Counted from the first letter of the stretch, positions 51,616 through 60,204 are shown. The stretch: 64,000 bases of DNA from Lewinellaceae bacterium (GCA_020636135.1 JACJYK010000001.1:62001-126000); one strand, 5' to 3'. Notes: a model not told the origin generated them from the sequence alone. Numbers and translations: made by a program.

Positions 51616-52419
51616 TTACTTCCCCTTGAACTGAGGGGCACGTTTTTCCAGAAAAGCACGGACTCCTTCGTGGTAATCATCGGTCTGGCTGGCGGTGGTC
51701 TGGAACAGCTCTTCCAGACGCAACTGAATGGACAGACCATTTTCCATCGAATCGTTAAGTGCGCGTTTGGTCAGCCCCAGCGCGATAGTAGGCATGGAGG
51801 CTAGCTTATGCTGCAATTGTTCCAGTGCATCTTCAAACTCCCTATCCGGCACAGCCCGGTAGATCATACCGATGCGTTCGGCTTCGCTTGCCGTCACTTT
51901 ATCTCCCAGCATCATCAGGGCCGTGGCCCTGGCGAGCCCGACCAGCCGCGGCAGAAAATAGGTTCCGCCGCTATCGGGTATCAGTCCGATTTTGGAAAAA
52001 GCCTGTATAAATGATGCCGATTCGGCTGCAAGTACCAGATCGCAGGCAAGAGCGATGTTGGCACCGGCGCCGGCAGCAACGCCATGCACTGCAGCGACGA
52101 CCGGTTTTTCGATGGCACGGATACGCTGGACGATGGGATTAAAATGGTCGCTGACGATGCGGGTCAGATCCGGCCCGTTTGGATCTACCACCTCTTTCAG
52201 GTCCTGTCCGGCACAGAATGCTTTGCCATTGCCACGGATCACGATCACACGGATGGAAGGATCTGAAGAGATCTGATCCAGATGGTATTGAAGGGCCAGG
52301 GCCATGGACCGGTCAAAACTGTTGTAAACTTCGGGACGGTTCAGGGTGATGGTAGCTATGCCCTGCTGGGTAGAAAACCGTATCGATTCATGCGGAGAAA
52401 GGGACATGGTTAATGGCAT
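51616..52419 (-). CDS. paaG: Enoyl-CoA hydratase/isomerase, PaaG-like (ring-epoxide isomerase)
   Basis: Crotonase-fold enzyme of 267 residues, last gene of the paa operon. PaaG converts the ring-1,2-epoxide of phenylacetyl-CoA to the seven-membered oxepin-CoA. Crotonase landmarks are present: GIATITLNRPEVYNSFDRSM, oxyanion-hole AFCAGQDLKEV (~70-80) and AAVHGVAAGAGANIALACDL (~110-129), then IGLIPDSGGTYFLPRLVG with the acidic residue typical of isomerases. Start: ATG 52419 overlaps the paaD stop by 10 nt, while ATG 52407 (MSLSPHE) leaves 2 nt; both suit the coupled operon. Assignment to PaaG rather than PaaF rests on position plus the DSGGTYFLP motif. Confidence 0.88.
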   Translation of the reverse strand: MPLTMSLSPHESIRFSTQQGIATITLNRPEVYNSFDRSMALALQYHLDQISSDPSIRVIVIRGNGKAFCAGQDLKEVVDPNGPDLTRIVSDHFNPIVQRIRAIEKPVVAAVHGVAAGAGANIALACDLVLAAESASFIQAFSKIGLIPDSGGTYFLPRLVGLARATALMMLGDKVTASEAERIGMIYRAVPDREFEDALEQLQHKLASMPTIALGLTKRALNDSMENGLSIQLRLEELFQTTASQTDDYHEGVRAFLEKRAPQFKGK

Positions 52420-52910
52420 TTAAAGTAATCAAAAGGCTCCAGGCAATCGGTACAGCGGTACAGGGCCTTGCAGGGTGTAGAACCGAACTGACTCACCAAT
52501 TCGGTTGCCTCTGAGCCACAATGGGGACAAGATACACTGGCTGCGTCATCCCGCCAACCGGTGAGGGATTTTCGCCGCTTTGGAGCGGCTATGCCATAGT
52601 TTTTCAACTTTTGCAATCCTTCCGCCGTGATCCAGTCCGTGGTCCACGGCGGATCCAGGGTGATCTGAACCTTTACCGGCACTGCGAGGGATTGTTCCAG
52701 CACGGCGCGGATCTGCATCCGGATGACTTCGAGTGCCGGACAACCATTGTATGTCGGAGACAGATAGACGATCACCTGTTCACTCGTGATGTCGATGTTC
52801 CGGATCATGCCCAGCTCTACGATGGATATCACCGGGATTTCCGGGTCCGGTATGGTAGCGAGCTGCTGCCAGATCACTTTTTCATCAGGGATATAGGAAG
52901 TTCTGTTCAT
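52410..52910 (-). CDS. paaD: Phenylacetyl-CoA epoxidase subunit PaaD (DUF59/MIP18-type)
   Basis: A 166-residue protein of two parts. The N-terminal DUF59 domain shows TIPDPEIPVISIVELGMIRN and YNGCPALEVIRMQIR; the C-terminal ~50 residues are a zinc-ribbon with CPHCGSEA and CTDCLEPFDYFKCH. PaaD is a maturation factor for the epoxidase iron centre, related to bacterial MIP18-type Fe-S assembly proteins. Its stop and start are spaced closely with paaC (1 nt) and overlap paaG, so it is translated as part of the operon. Confidence 0.92.
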   Translation of the reverse strand: MNRTSYIPDEKVIWQQLATIPDPEIPVISIVELGMIRNIDITSEQVIVYLSPTYNGCPALEVIRMQIRAVLEQSLAVPVKVQITLDPPWTTDWITAEGLQKLKNYGIAAPKRRKSLTGWRDDAASVSCPHCGSEATELVSQFGSTPCKALYRCTDCLEPFDYFKCH

Positions 52911-52911
52911 C

Positions 52912-53670
52912 TTACCAGGTTAAGCCGGGGTAGGCGCGTTGCATGTATTGTAATTCAGTCAAAATAAATCCTAAATGCTCGGTGTGCCGCCCTTCGCGAC
53001 CCCGGGCCGGGAGCCATGGTGCATCCGGCAGCGCTAACCCGGCCTCCCGGAGAACTTCCAAGATCTCTTGTTCCGTCCCGGGCCATAAACCTGTCATATC
53101 CGGGAGAGAACCATCGTCTATCAGCGCCTGGTGGAGGCTTACATTTTGAAATAATTCACCGGTGTATGGGATGATGAGGTCGAGTGCTGCCTGTATGCGA
53201 CGGCGGCTCTCATCGGTGCCGTCGCCCAGGCGGATAACCCACTCACTGCTGTATTGGCGGTGGTAGCGAGCCTCTTTGCGTGATTTGGCTGCAATGCCAG
53301 CCAATCGTTCATTGGTGCTTCCTTCCAACGCTTCGAGCAAAGCATTTTCATACCAGTCAAAGTAGAATTGCCGTACGATGGTGTGGGCAAAATCACTGTT
53401 GGGTAACTCCACCAGCCAGGCATTGTAATAATTCCGTTCATACCTCAGATACGCGAGCTCATCTTCCGTCTTACCCAATCGCTCGCCGGCATACTGGTAA
53501 TAAAGCCGCGCCTGCCCGATCAGGTCCAGCGCGATATTAGTCAGTGCCATGTCCTGTTCCAGGATCGGGCCGTGACCGCACCATTCGGAAAGGCGGTGAC
53601 CGAGGATAAGGCAGTCATCTCCCCGCATCAATAATAAATGATCCAACGGTTGCCAATTGCTATCCATCAC
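52912..53670 (-). CDS. paaC: Phenylacetyl-CoA epoxidase structural subunit PaaC
   Basis: A 252-residue ferritin-fold protein that binds no iron but pairs with PaaA to build the epoxidase core. The core helices show LLLMRGDDCLILGHRLSEWC, DMALTNIALDLIGQARLYYQ, DELAYLRYERNYYNAWLVEL and a long IAAKSRKEARYHRQYSSEWV, typical of PaaC; the metal-ligand glutamates of PaaA are not all kept here, as expected. Overlaps paaB stop by 4 nt (ATG 53670) and ends 1 nt before paaD. The complex is in the cytoplasm. Confidence 0.93.
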   Translation of the reverse strand: MMDSNWQPLDHLLLMRGDDCLILGHRLSEWCGHGPILEQDMALTNIALDLIGQARLYYQYAGERLGKTEDELAYLRYERNYYNAWLVELPNSDFAHTIVRQFYFDWYENALLEALEGSTNERLAGIAAKSRKEARYHRQYSSEWVIRLGDGTDESRRRIQAALDLIIPYTGELFQNVSLHQALIDDGSLPDMTGLWPGTEQEILEVLREAGLALPDAPWLPARGREGRHTEHLGFILTELQYMQRAYPGLTW

Positions 53671-53951
53671 ATGTGTTTTACTTCGTCGGGTAAATCGTAA
53701 AAAGTCGGATGCCTGTAAATTTTATCCCTGGCCGGTTCAAACAGCATATCGGCATCTTCCGGATCGGAAGCATGGAGGTGAGCCGATTCCACGACCCAGA
53801 TGCTTACACCTTCATTCCGGCGGGTGTAAACATCGCGGGCATTCTGGATGGCCATGGCGGCGTCAGTGGCATGGAGGCTACCGGCATGGATGTGATGCAG
53901 CCCATTTTTAGGCCGGATAAATACTTCCCACAGGGGCCATTCTGTTTGCAT
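53667..53951 (-). CDS. paaB: Phenylacetyl-CoA epoxidase subunit PaaB
   Basis: A short 94-residue accessory subunit of the epoxidase. Recognised by MQTEWPLWEVFIRPKNGLHH, the HAGSLHATDAAMAIQNARD segment, and YTRRNEGVSIWVVESAH, which are the full conserved span of PaaB. It binds PaaA-PaaC and is needed for stability and reductase docking. It starts 18 nt after paaA and overlaps paaC by 4 nt, so translation is coupled through the operon. Confidence 0.95.
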   Translation of the reverse strand: MQTEWPLWEVFIRPKNGLHHIHAGSLHATDAAMAIQNARDVYTRRNEGVSIWVVESAHLHASDPEDADMLFEPARDKIYRHPTFYDLPDEVKHM

Positions 53952-53969
53952 GATTTAATACGTTTAAGT

Positions 53970-54914
53970 TCAACCTGCTATTTTCGTCCTTTCTCTTTGC
54001 TTTGCAGCATACGCTCGTGCGGCTTCCCGCACCCAGGTACCATCATCGTGTGCCTGCTGCCGGGCAGCTAATCGCTCGGCATTACAGGGGCCATTGCCTT
54101 TCAGTACCTCGCGGAACTCATCCCAGTCAATAGGGCCGATATGGTAATGCCCACTGGCTTCATCCCATTGCAATTCCGGATCCGGAATGGTCAAGCCCAG
54201 CACCGCTGCCTGAGGCACCGTCATGTCAATAAATTTTTGCCGCAACTCATCGTTCGTAAATCGTTTGATCTTCCATTGCATGGATTGAGCAGTATGGACC
54301 GAATCCTGATCCGGAGGGCCAAACATCATCAACGAAGGCCACCACCACCGGTCCAGGGCATCCTGAGCCATGGCTTTTTGCTCGACCGAACCCTGACACA
54401 GCGTGAGCAGGATTTCAAAACCCTGCCGCTGATGGAAGCTTTCTTCCTTGCACACCCGCACCATGGCACGGGCATAAGGACCATAGGAACAGCGACACAA
54501 CGGTACCTGATTCATGATGGCAGCGCCATCCACCAGCCAGCCGATAGCGCCTATGTCTGCCCAGGTCAGTGTCGGGTAGTTGAAAATGGATGAATATTTT
54601 GCTTTGCCGGAAAGTAATTCCCCGATGAGCTCTTCCCGCGTAACACCCAGTGTCTCGCAGGCACTATAAAGATAGAGGCCATGGCCGGCTTCATCCTGCA
54701 CCTTGGCCAGCAGGGCGACCTTGCGCCTTAATGACGGCGCGCGGGTTATCCAGTTACCCTCCGGCAGCATACCGACCACTTCCGAGTGGGCATGTTGTGC
54801 TATTTGCCGCACCAGGGTTTTGCGGTAAGCGTCCGGCATCCAGTCTTTGGGTTCGATCTTGATTTCCTGGTCGATCTTATCTTGAAAACGCCGGGCTAAG
54901 GATTCCGTGGTCAT
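53970..54914 (-). CDS. paaA: Phenylacetyl-CoA epoxidase catalytic subunit PaaA
   Basis: A 314-residue ferritin-like di-iron oxygenase subunit. It adds an oxygen atom across the aromatic ring of phenylacetyl-CoA. Seen: RQIAQHAHSEVVGMLPEG, LLAKVQDEAGHGLYLYSACE with the metal-binding DExxH pattern, and MVRVCKEESFHQRQGFEILL with the second ExxH-type motif, followed by WKIKRFTNDELRQKFIDM. Length and motifs are canonical. It is 6 nt from the TetR gene upstream in the operon order and precedes paaB. Confidence 0.95.
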   Translation of the reverse strand: MTTESLARRFQDKIDQEIKIEPKDWMPDAYRKTLVRQIAQHAHSEVVGMLPEGNWITRAPSLRRKVALLAKVQDEAGHGLYLYSACETLGVTREELIGELLSGKAKYSSIFNYPTLTWADIGAIGWLVDGAAIMNQVPLCRCSYGPYARAMVRVCKEESFHQRQGFEILLTLCQGSVEQKAMAQDALDRWWWPSLMMFGPPDQDSVHTAQSMQWKIKRFTNDELRQKFIDMTVPQAAVLGLTIPDPELQWDEASGHYHIGPIDWDEFREVLKGNGPCNAERLAARQQAHDDGTWVREAARAYAAKQRERTKIAG

Positions 54915-54920
54915 AGGATT

Positions 54921-55499
54921 TCAGTTTTTGATAATTCCATGCATATTCATAGCTAATAACAACTCAATCAATTGCTCCTGTTCATTCGGTTCCCGGTTTA
55001 TCCGGGTGCGGTACAGCCAGGTGAGACTGGAGATCAGCGTGTGCATGATCCAGGGCGCAGGGTAAGCACGGAATATTCCACGTGCCTGACCAGACTGGAT
55101 GACAGCCAGAAACTGTTGTTCGTAATGTCTTCGCAGCTCCAGAAACGCCCCCCGTTCTTCGGTCCTCAGGTGTTTCCATTCATCTGAAAATACCGTAGAC
55201 GAGGTGGGATCTTCGAGTGCGATCTGGATGTGGAAGCGTAATAGTTCTTCCAGTTGCTGCTTCGGATCCTCCCATTGCCGTTGTATCCGGTTGATGGCAT
55301 CCAGAAATTGGCCCGCAACGCGAAAACAGATCTCCTGCAACAACTCCTCTTTCGACCGGATATGGCTGTACAATGAGGATACTTCGAGATCTACCGCATC
55401 GGCGATCGCACGCATGGAGGTGGCAGCATATCCGCGATGCTGGAACAGTCGTGCTGCCTCCAGATAGATCTGCTGTTTCTTGGGACTAATTTCCGTCAT
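54921..55499 (-). CDS. TetR-family regulator of the paa operon (PaaR-like)
   Basis: A 192-residue one-component regulator. The N-terminal helix-turn-helix is YLEAARLFQHRGYAATSMRA followed by IADAVDLEVSSLYSHIRSKE; the C-terminal ligand-binding part is helical and ends in a tail (LLLAMNMHGIIKN). TetR regulators of phenylacetate genes respond to phenylacetyl-CoA. It is placed between paaE and paaA, overlapping paaE by 14 nt, and the promoter palindrome before paaE (56562-56581) is of TetR type, so autoregulation and repression of the whole operon are likely (inference). Confidence 0.88.
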   Translation of the reverse strand: MTEISPKKQQIYLEAARLFQHRGYAATSMRAIADAVDLEVSSLYSHIRSKEELLQEICFRVAGQFLDAINRIQRQWEDPKQQLEELLRFHIQIALEDPTSSTVFSDEWKHLRTEERGAFLELRRHYEQQFLAVIQSGQARGIFRAYPAPWIMHTLISSLTWLYRTRINREPNEQEQLIELLLAMNMHGIIKN

Positions 55500-56559
55500 A
55501 ACTGATGGTTATGTGACCGGATTTGGGAATAGCCTGACAGGCCAGGATGTAGTTGGCTTCCAATTCATCCACTTCCAGGGCGTAATTGGTCTGCATGGAT
55601 ACTTCACCCTTCAGCAACCGGGTTTTGCATGTCGCACAGACACCTCCACGACAAGAGTAGGGCAGATCAATTTCTGCCGCTTCGGCTGCGTCCAGGATGG
55701 TCTGCAGGGAATGTACTACCGGTATGTGCAGGTGCTGGCCGTCCCGGATGACCTCGATGGTAGCATGGACGAATTCACCAGGAATGTCCTGGTTTTCCTT
55801 CTTATATGAAGCGGTCAGGGCAGGGGGTGAAAACCACTCCTGGTGGATGTTGGCGGACGGTACACCCAGATCGAGCAGGGTTTCGCGTGATACCTGCATC
55901 AGGTTGCCCGGGCCGCAAAGAAAGATCCCGTCGGCATGGGTGAAGTCCACCAGGTGCATATTCCACTGCCTGAGTTTCCAGGCATCGATGCGGCCGCTGA
56001 ACAAAGGATTGTCCAATAGTTCGCCGGTCAGGATATGAAAAATGGAAAGCCGGTCCAGGTAGGTATTCTTTAATGCGTCGAGTTCTTCGCGGAAGATGAT
56101 ATCCCGTACCGAGCTATTGGAATAAAAAACGGTAAAATGCCAGGCGGAGTGGCCTTGTAAGCCATGACGCAGCATGGCCATCACCGGGGTGATCCCGCTG
56201 CCACCTGCCAGCATAATAAAATGTTCCGGCTGCTCACTATCCGTCGCAGGCAAAACAAATCTACCCATGGGCTTCAGGGTTCTGACGGTGCGTCCGGTCT
56301 GCCAGTGATCGTAAACAAAGGTGGTGAAACGACCACCGGTGATTTTCTTGATGGCTATGGCCAGGGTTTCATCGTGAGGCCCGGAACAGATGGAATAGTT
56401 GCGCCGGACTTTTTCACCATCGATGATCTCTTCAAAGGTTAGATGCTGTCCAGGCCGGTATTGAAAGTTGTCTTTCAGTTCCGGTGGAATGCGAAAGTGG
56501 AATTCAGAACACTGATCGGTGAGGGGGATGATCTTATCGATGGTTAATTCGAACAGCAT
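55486..56559 (-). CDS. paaE: Phenylacetyl-CoA epoxidase reductase subunit PaaE
   Basis: A 357-residue flavin and iron-sulfur reductase that passes electrons from NADPH to PaaA. Order of domains: FAD-binding (RPGQHLTFEEIIDGEKVRRN, YSICSGPHDE), NAD-binding (MLAGGSGITPVMAMLRHGL, ~125-145; FLCGPGNLMQ), and a C-terminal plant-type 2Fe-2S domain with DLPYSCRGGVCATCKTR and a final CQAIPK. It is the first gene of the operon and its stop overlaps the TetR start by 14 nt. An operator palindrome stands 2 nt before its start codon. Confidence 0.93.
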   Translation of the reverse strand: MLFELTIDKIIPLTDQCSEFHFRIPPELKDNFQYRPGQHLTFEEIIDGEKVRRNYSICSGPHDETLAIAIKKITGGRFTTFVYDHWQTGRTVRTLKPMGRFVLPATDSEQPEHFIMLAGGSGITPVMAMLRHGLQGHSAWHFTVFYSNSSVRDIIFREELDALKNTYLDRLSIFHILTGELLDNPLFSGRIDAWKLRQWNMHLVDFTHADGIFLCGPGNLMQVSRETLLDLGVPSANIHQEWFSPPALTASYKKENQDIPGEFVHATIEVIRDGQHLHIPVVHSLQTILDAAEAAEIDLPYSCRGGVCATCKTRLLKGEVSMQTNYALEVDELEANYILACQAIPKSGHITISYDGN

Positions 56560-56561
56560 AG

Positions 56562-56581
56562 ATACGAATGATCGTTCGTAT
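56562..56581. promoter_or_regulatory. TetR-type operator palindrome upstream of paaE
   Basis: A 20-bp palindrome (ATACGAATGATCGTTCGTAT, one mismatched pair) ends 2 nt before the paaE start codon. The flanking minus-strand sequence has TACATTTA, one base from the Bacteroidota TAnnTTTG element, immediately before it. ACGAAnnnnnnTTCGT-type palindromes are typical of TetR regulators, and the only TetR gene nearby is inside this operon. The leader would be very short, since the operator reaches almost to the start codon. Confidence 0.7.
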
Positions 56582-56694
56582 AAATGTAGGAAAAAGTTCT
56601 TGGATGTCTGGCATCAGAAATAAGTACCTTGACCGGGAGGTGGTCACCAGATCAGACGATGAACTGCTTGTACTGCTGAAATGGGAAAATGGCA

Positions 56695-56727
56695 CAAAAA
56701 AAGTGCATCCGGAATACGAATGCACTT
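56695..56727 (-). terminator. Rho-independent terminator of rpsT
   Basis: On the minus strand a stem of 11 bp (AAGTGCATTCG / CGGATGCACTT, one mismatch) with a 5-nt loop is followed by a run of seven T. It lies 36 nt after the rpsT stop. It also lies inside an unconvincing plus-strand frame (56568-56840). Confidence 0.9.
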
Positions 56728-56762
56728 ACTATATGGATCTCCTTTGGGCGTTATGGATATCC

Positions 56763-57014
56763 TTAGATGGCGTTGACGAAATGCATCAACTTACTCTTGA
56801 TATTATTCGCTTTGTTTTTATGCCAGATGTTTCTCTTTGAAAGGCGATCAACCATGCTGATCACTTTAGGCAGGAAAGCCTGCGCTTCCGAAGCATCGGT
56901 CATAGCACGCAATTTTTTCATTGCCGTACGGGTAGATTTGCGATAATAGCGCTGCTGAATGTTACGCTTTAGGGTCTGACGGATACGTTTTTTAGCCGAA
57001 GCGTGATGTGCCAT
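56763..57014 (-). CDS. rpsT: 30S ribosomal protein S20
   Basis: An 83-residue very basic protein. The sequence MAHHASAKKRIRQTLKRNIQ, with RYYRKSTRTAMKKLRAM and the C-terminal DRLSKRNIWHKNKANNIKSK, is typical S20. It binds 16S rRNA in the body of the small subunit. It stands alone in the minus orientation with its own terminator at 56695. The plus-strand frame over this region is a shadow. Confidence 0.96.
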   Translation of the reverse strand: MAHHASAKKRIRQTLKRNIQQRYYRKSTRTAMKKLRAMTDASEAQAFLPKVISMVDRLSKRNIWHKNKANNIKSKLMHFVNAI

Positions 57015-57268
57015 AAATCAAAAAAGTTAAACGAAGTAATTTTTAGGACTGCAAAGATAATACTTCCGTTGGATTTACCAAATAAAAAAGGTGATGCAGA
57101 AGCAGGAGCATTCAAGTTCCAAAGGATACCTGATCACCTGATGTCCGAAGTGCAGCAGTAGAGAGGCAAGGAACGCGGATGGGTCACAAGAGCGCGCGGG
57201 ACATCCAGCACAGAGCCATGCAGGGTCTTCCGGATCTAATTGTGGAAATAACCATTATCTTGTCTTCC

Positions 57269-58306
57269 ATGAAACGCCGTCAGTTCAACCACCTTGCACC
57301 GGCTCTGATCTCCGGAAGCTGGATACGTCAATCACCGGAAAACACCCAAGATCACCGGGCCCTGCGCAAATATAGGGGCCCGATCCAGCCGGGAATGACT
57401 GTTGGACTGATCACCCCCGGCAGCGCTATCCGTGAAGAGCAGCTGGCCCGGGCTATTGCCAATGTGGAGTCCCTGGGCCTCAAGCCTCATTATACGGATG
57501 CTGTGCATGCGGAATACGGCTATCTGGCTGGAACCGACGCTGTGCGAATCCAGGATCTGATCCATCACCTGGAACACCCGGATGTGGACCTGATCTGGTG
57601 TATCCGCGGTGGCTATGGCTGTTCTCGGCTTTTACCCCAGCTGCCTGCCGGTCTGTGGCGGAGAGCAAACAAACCCATCCTGGGCTTCAGTGATATCACG
57701 GCCTTCCATGCAGCCCGGTGGGCAGAAGACAGGATGCCCGGTCTGCATGGCCCGGTAGCTGGCATGGAACTGACGGATTACTCCCGCGATCAGTTGCAGG
57801 CCATTCTGATGAATACGGATTTTCCGAAAACCATACCGCTTGCCACCCTTGATCCGGCCCCGGAAGGAGTGTTATCGCCGTTTGTAATCCGGGGTGGGGT
57901 AGCCACAGGACGATTGGTGGGAGGAAACCTGTCTCTGGTTGCTGCATTGGCCGGCACGCCATACGCACCGGATCTGGAAGGAGCGCTGCTCTTCCTGGAA
58001 GATGTTGGTGAGAAGCCTTACCGCATCGACCGTATGCTGACGCAACTTCGGCAGGCTTATGACCTGGATCGGGTAGCCGGCGTGGTATTGGGAGATTTTG
58101 CCGATTGTGAGGCCGGTCCGGAGGACCGGTCGCTTACGTTGCGGGAGACCCTGACGAATCAATTTGCCGGTCTGGGCGTTCCGGTTTATTGCGGCTTTTC
58201 GTTTGGGCATGTACCCAATCTGTGCACTTTTCCGGTAGGCTGCCGGGCGACTCTGGATGCTGAGGCGGCCACCATCACCATTCACGAACCCTGGTATCAA
58301 CTATGA
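57269..58306 (+). CDS. LD-carboxypeptidase (peptidase S66, LdcA/MccF-like)
   Basis: About 345 residues from ATG 57269 (MKRRQFNHLAPALISGSW, possibly a weak export signal); the frame opens at 57179. The S66 fold is recognised by GMTVGLITPGSAIREEQLAR, GYLAGTDAVRIQDLIHHLEH, the nucleophile region CIRGGYGCSRLL, GFSDITAFHAARW, the acidic LLFLEDVGEKPYRIDRMLTQ and GFSFGHVPNLCTFPVG, which carry the Ser-Glu-His triad. It removes the terminal D-Ala from murein tetrapeptides (or a similar LD-bond). Its stop overlaps the epimerase start (ATGA), so they form a murein-peptide recycling unit. Confidence 0.9.
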   Translation: MKRRQFNHLAPALISGSWIRQSPENTQDHRALRKYRGPIQPGMTVGLITPGSAIREEQLARAIANVESLGLKPHYTDAVHAEYGYLAGTDAVRIQDLIHHLEHPDVDLIWCIRGGYGCSRLLPQLPAGLWRRANKPILGFSDITAFHAARWAEDRMPGLHGPVAGMELTDYSRDQLQAILMNTDFPKTIPLATLDPAPEGVLSPFVIRGGVATGRLVGGNLSLVAALAGTPYAPDLEGALLFLEDVGEKPYRIDRMLTQLRQAYDLDRVAGVVLGDFADCEAGPEDRSLTLRETLTNQFAGLGVPVYCGFSFGHVPNLCTFPVGCRATLDAEAATITIHEPWYQL

Positions 58307-59316
58307 AACTGATCGTTAAACCACTCCGACTGGAGATCGCCGGAAGCTTTGCAACCGCCCATGGGCAGGTAAGCCACCGAGACGCCCTATTGGTAGGCCT
58401 CGAACAGGACGGCCAAACCGGATGGGGCGAAGCGACCTGTGTTCACTATTACGGCATTACACCGGAACGTTTGCAGCAGGCCCTGGAGCGGGTGAGGACA
58501 TTGTTGCTTTCACTGGAGATTACGCATCCCGAGGTGGTTTATGAGCATCTGCAGCCGGTGCTGGCGGATGAGCCTTTCGCCCTTTGTGCACTGGATATGG
58601 CGGCCTATGATCTGTTTGGTAAACTGAACAGCCTGACGACCTGGAAATACCTGGATCTTTCGGTAGCGTCGGTGCCGCTCAGTTCACTGACCATTGGACT
58701 CATCCCGGTTGATCAGGCGGTGGCTTTTCTGGAAGCCAATCCCTGGCCGGTATATAAGATCAAACTGGGCGGTCCGCAGGACCGCCAGCTGGTGGAAGCT
58801 GTCCGAAGCCGGAGCAATGCCACGATACGGGTCGATGCCAATGCCGGATGGACCCCTGAGGAAGCCATCAAGATGAGTGCTTACCTGCGAGACATGGACG
58901 TGGAATTCATCGAGCAACCGCTCCCGGCTAGCGATCTGGCAGGTATCCGGGCTATACAGGGTAAAATGGCCTTGCCGATCATGGCTGATGAAAGCTGTCA
59001 TCTGCCCTCAGACGTCGCATCCTGTGGCCAGTATTACGATGCCATCAACATCAAGCTTATGAAATGCGGTGGTATCACACCGGCCCGGGCCATGATCACC
59101 GAAGCCCGTCAGCTGGGACTGAAGATCATGATCGGCTGCATGACCGAAACCTCAGTTGGCATATCCGCTGCCGCCCAATTATTGCCTCTGGTGGATTACG
59201 CAGACATCGACGGTCCCTTTTTGTTAAAACAGGATCCTGCGCAGGGTGTCCGGCTGATAGATGGGGTGGTTACCTATCCGGATGTGCCGGGAAATGGCTG
59301 TTCAGTACCCACCTAG
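58303..59316 (+). CDS. Dipeptide epimerase (enolase superfamily, L-Ala-D/L-Glu type)
   Basis: A 337-residue enolase-superfamily enzyme. N-terminal capping domain with EIAGSFATAHGQVSHRDALL and LEQDGQTGWGEATCVHYYG; barrel with the catalytic KxK (VYKIKLGG), metal ligands in IRVDANAGWTPEEA (Asp), EFIEQPLPASD (Glu) and IMADESCH (Asp), and the second catalytic Lys in NIKLMKCGG. This is the pattern of L-Ala-D/L-Glu epimerases (YcjG/YkfB), which convert the murein dipeptide to a form that peptidases can cleave. Exact specificity could differ. Coupled to the LD-carboxypeptidase by a 4-nt overlap. Confidence 0.9.
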   Translation: MKLIVKPLRLEIAGSFATAHGQVSHRDALLVGLEQDGQTGWGEATCVHYYGITPERLQQALERVRTLLLSLEITHPEVVYEHLQPVLADEPFALCALDMAAYDLFGKLNSLTTWKYLDLSVASVPLSSLTIGLIPVDQAVAFLEANPWPVYKIKLGGPQDRQLVEAVRSRSNATIRVDANAGWTPEEAIKMSAYLRDMDVEFIEQPLPASDLAGIRAIQGKMALPIMADESCHLPSDVASCGQYYDAINIKLMKCGGITPARAMITEARQLGLKIMIGCMTETSVGISAAAQLLPLVDYADIDGPFLLKQDPAQGVRLIDGVVTYPDVPGNGCSVPT

Positions 59317-59354
59317 ATCAGGATCGTTTTAATGTCGATAATCCCTAGGTCCAT

Positions 59355-60137
59355 TTATTGGGGAAGAACAGGTTCGCCGTATACAAAGTCATCCATGACA
59401 GCCACATCAACATTCCCACCATCATCGGGCCCGAGTGTGGTATTGCCATAGGTGATCCGTACATGATGCACGATGGCCTGCTTAAACAAAACACCCAGAA
59501 AGACATGCCCTTCATTCTGGGTCTCGGTCTTGTAAGTTCCAAGCAGCTTTTCATTGATGTCGTAATATTCGAACGCAGTATTTTCAACCTCGTCGACATC
59601 CACATAAACAGCGCCAAACCCGTTCACGACGGCTGCCTGGTTGGTACCGGGTATATAAAATCGTAAATCGACAATATTGCTTTCAACGGGTGAGAACAGC
59701 TTGTCACCGCTGAATGCCGGAAATATTTCGGTGTATTGGGGATTGATGTTGCCAAAATGCAAGAGTGTCTGGGTCGGATTATTTTTTGAGGCGCTTACCT
59801 GAATTTTCCCGCCAGGAGAACTGAAAACGGCACCCCGGGCCCGCGTGCCTTCAGCGGTGTTGAAGAATTCAAACGGATAGTCGTTGGGTGATGAGTATTC
59901 ATCGGGAACACCTTCCCAGTTGATCTCTCTTCTTCCCGATCCCTGACTTCCTGCAGTGCCACCGTTATTTGGCCCCAATAAATTCCGGTATTCATCGATG
60001 GCAGCCTGGATGTCACCGGCGGCAGACACGACCTGCTGGACCGGATCTTCCTCATCTTCCTTCGAACAGGAAAAGATGGCGGTCACAACCACGCCGGCCA
60101 GGAATAATCTGAATAATAATCCAAATGGTGCATTCAT
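59355..60137 (-). CDS. Lipoprotein of unknown function
   Basis: A 260-residue protein with a lipoprotein signal (VVVTAIFSCSKEDEED, Cys 24). After an acidic linker the mature part has RREINWEGVPDEYSSPNDYP, a glycine-rich turn (SSPGGKIQVSASKNNPTQTL), IVDLRFYIPGTN and a beta-rich C-terminal half with HHVRITYGNTTLG. I do not know the family; the RREINW(D/E)GVP motif suggests a defined domain of secreted proteins. Divergent from the sensor kinase at 60169, with a short gap holding both promoters. Confidence 0.7.
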   Translation of the reverse strand: MNAPFGLLFRLFLAGVVVTAIFSCSKEDEEDPVQQVVSAAGDIQAAIDEYRNLLGPNNGGTAGSQGSGRREINWEGVPDEYSSPNDYPFEFFNTAEGTRARGAVFSSPGGKIQVSASKNNPTQTLLHFGNINPQYTEIFPAFSGDKLFSPVESNIVDLRFYIPGTNQAAVVNGFGAVYVDVDEVENTAFEYYDINEKLLGTYKTETQNEGHVFLGVLFKQAIVHHVRITYGNTTLGPDDGGNVDVAVMDDFVYGEPVLPQ

Positions 60138-60204
60138 AATTTTGATAATTTAGAGAACGATATTTTACATGAGATCAGCTGGCCATTTTCATCACAATGA
60201 CCTG

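Noticed and set aside
56568..56840. 90-residue plus-strand frame between paaE and rpsT
   Set aside because: It overlaps the operator, the rpsT terminator and the rpsT coding sequence; no family features are seen.
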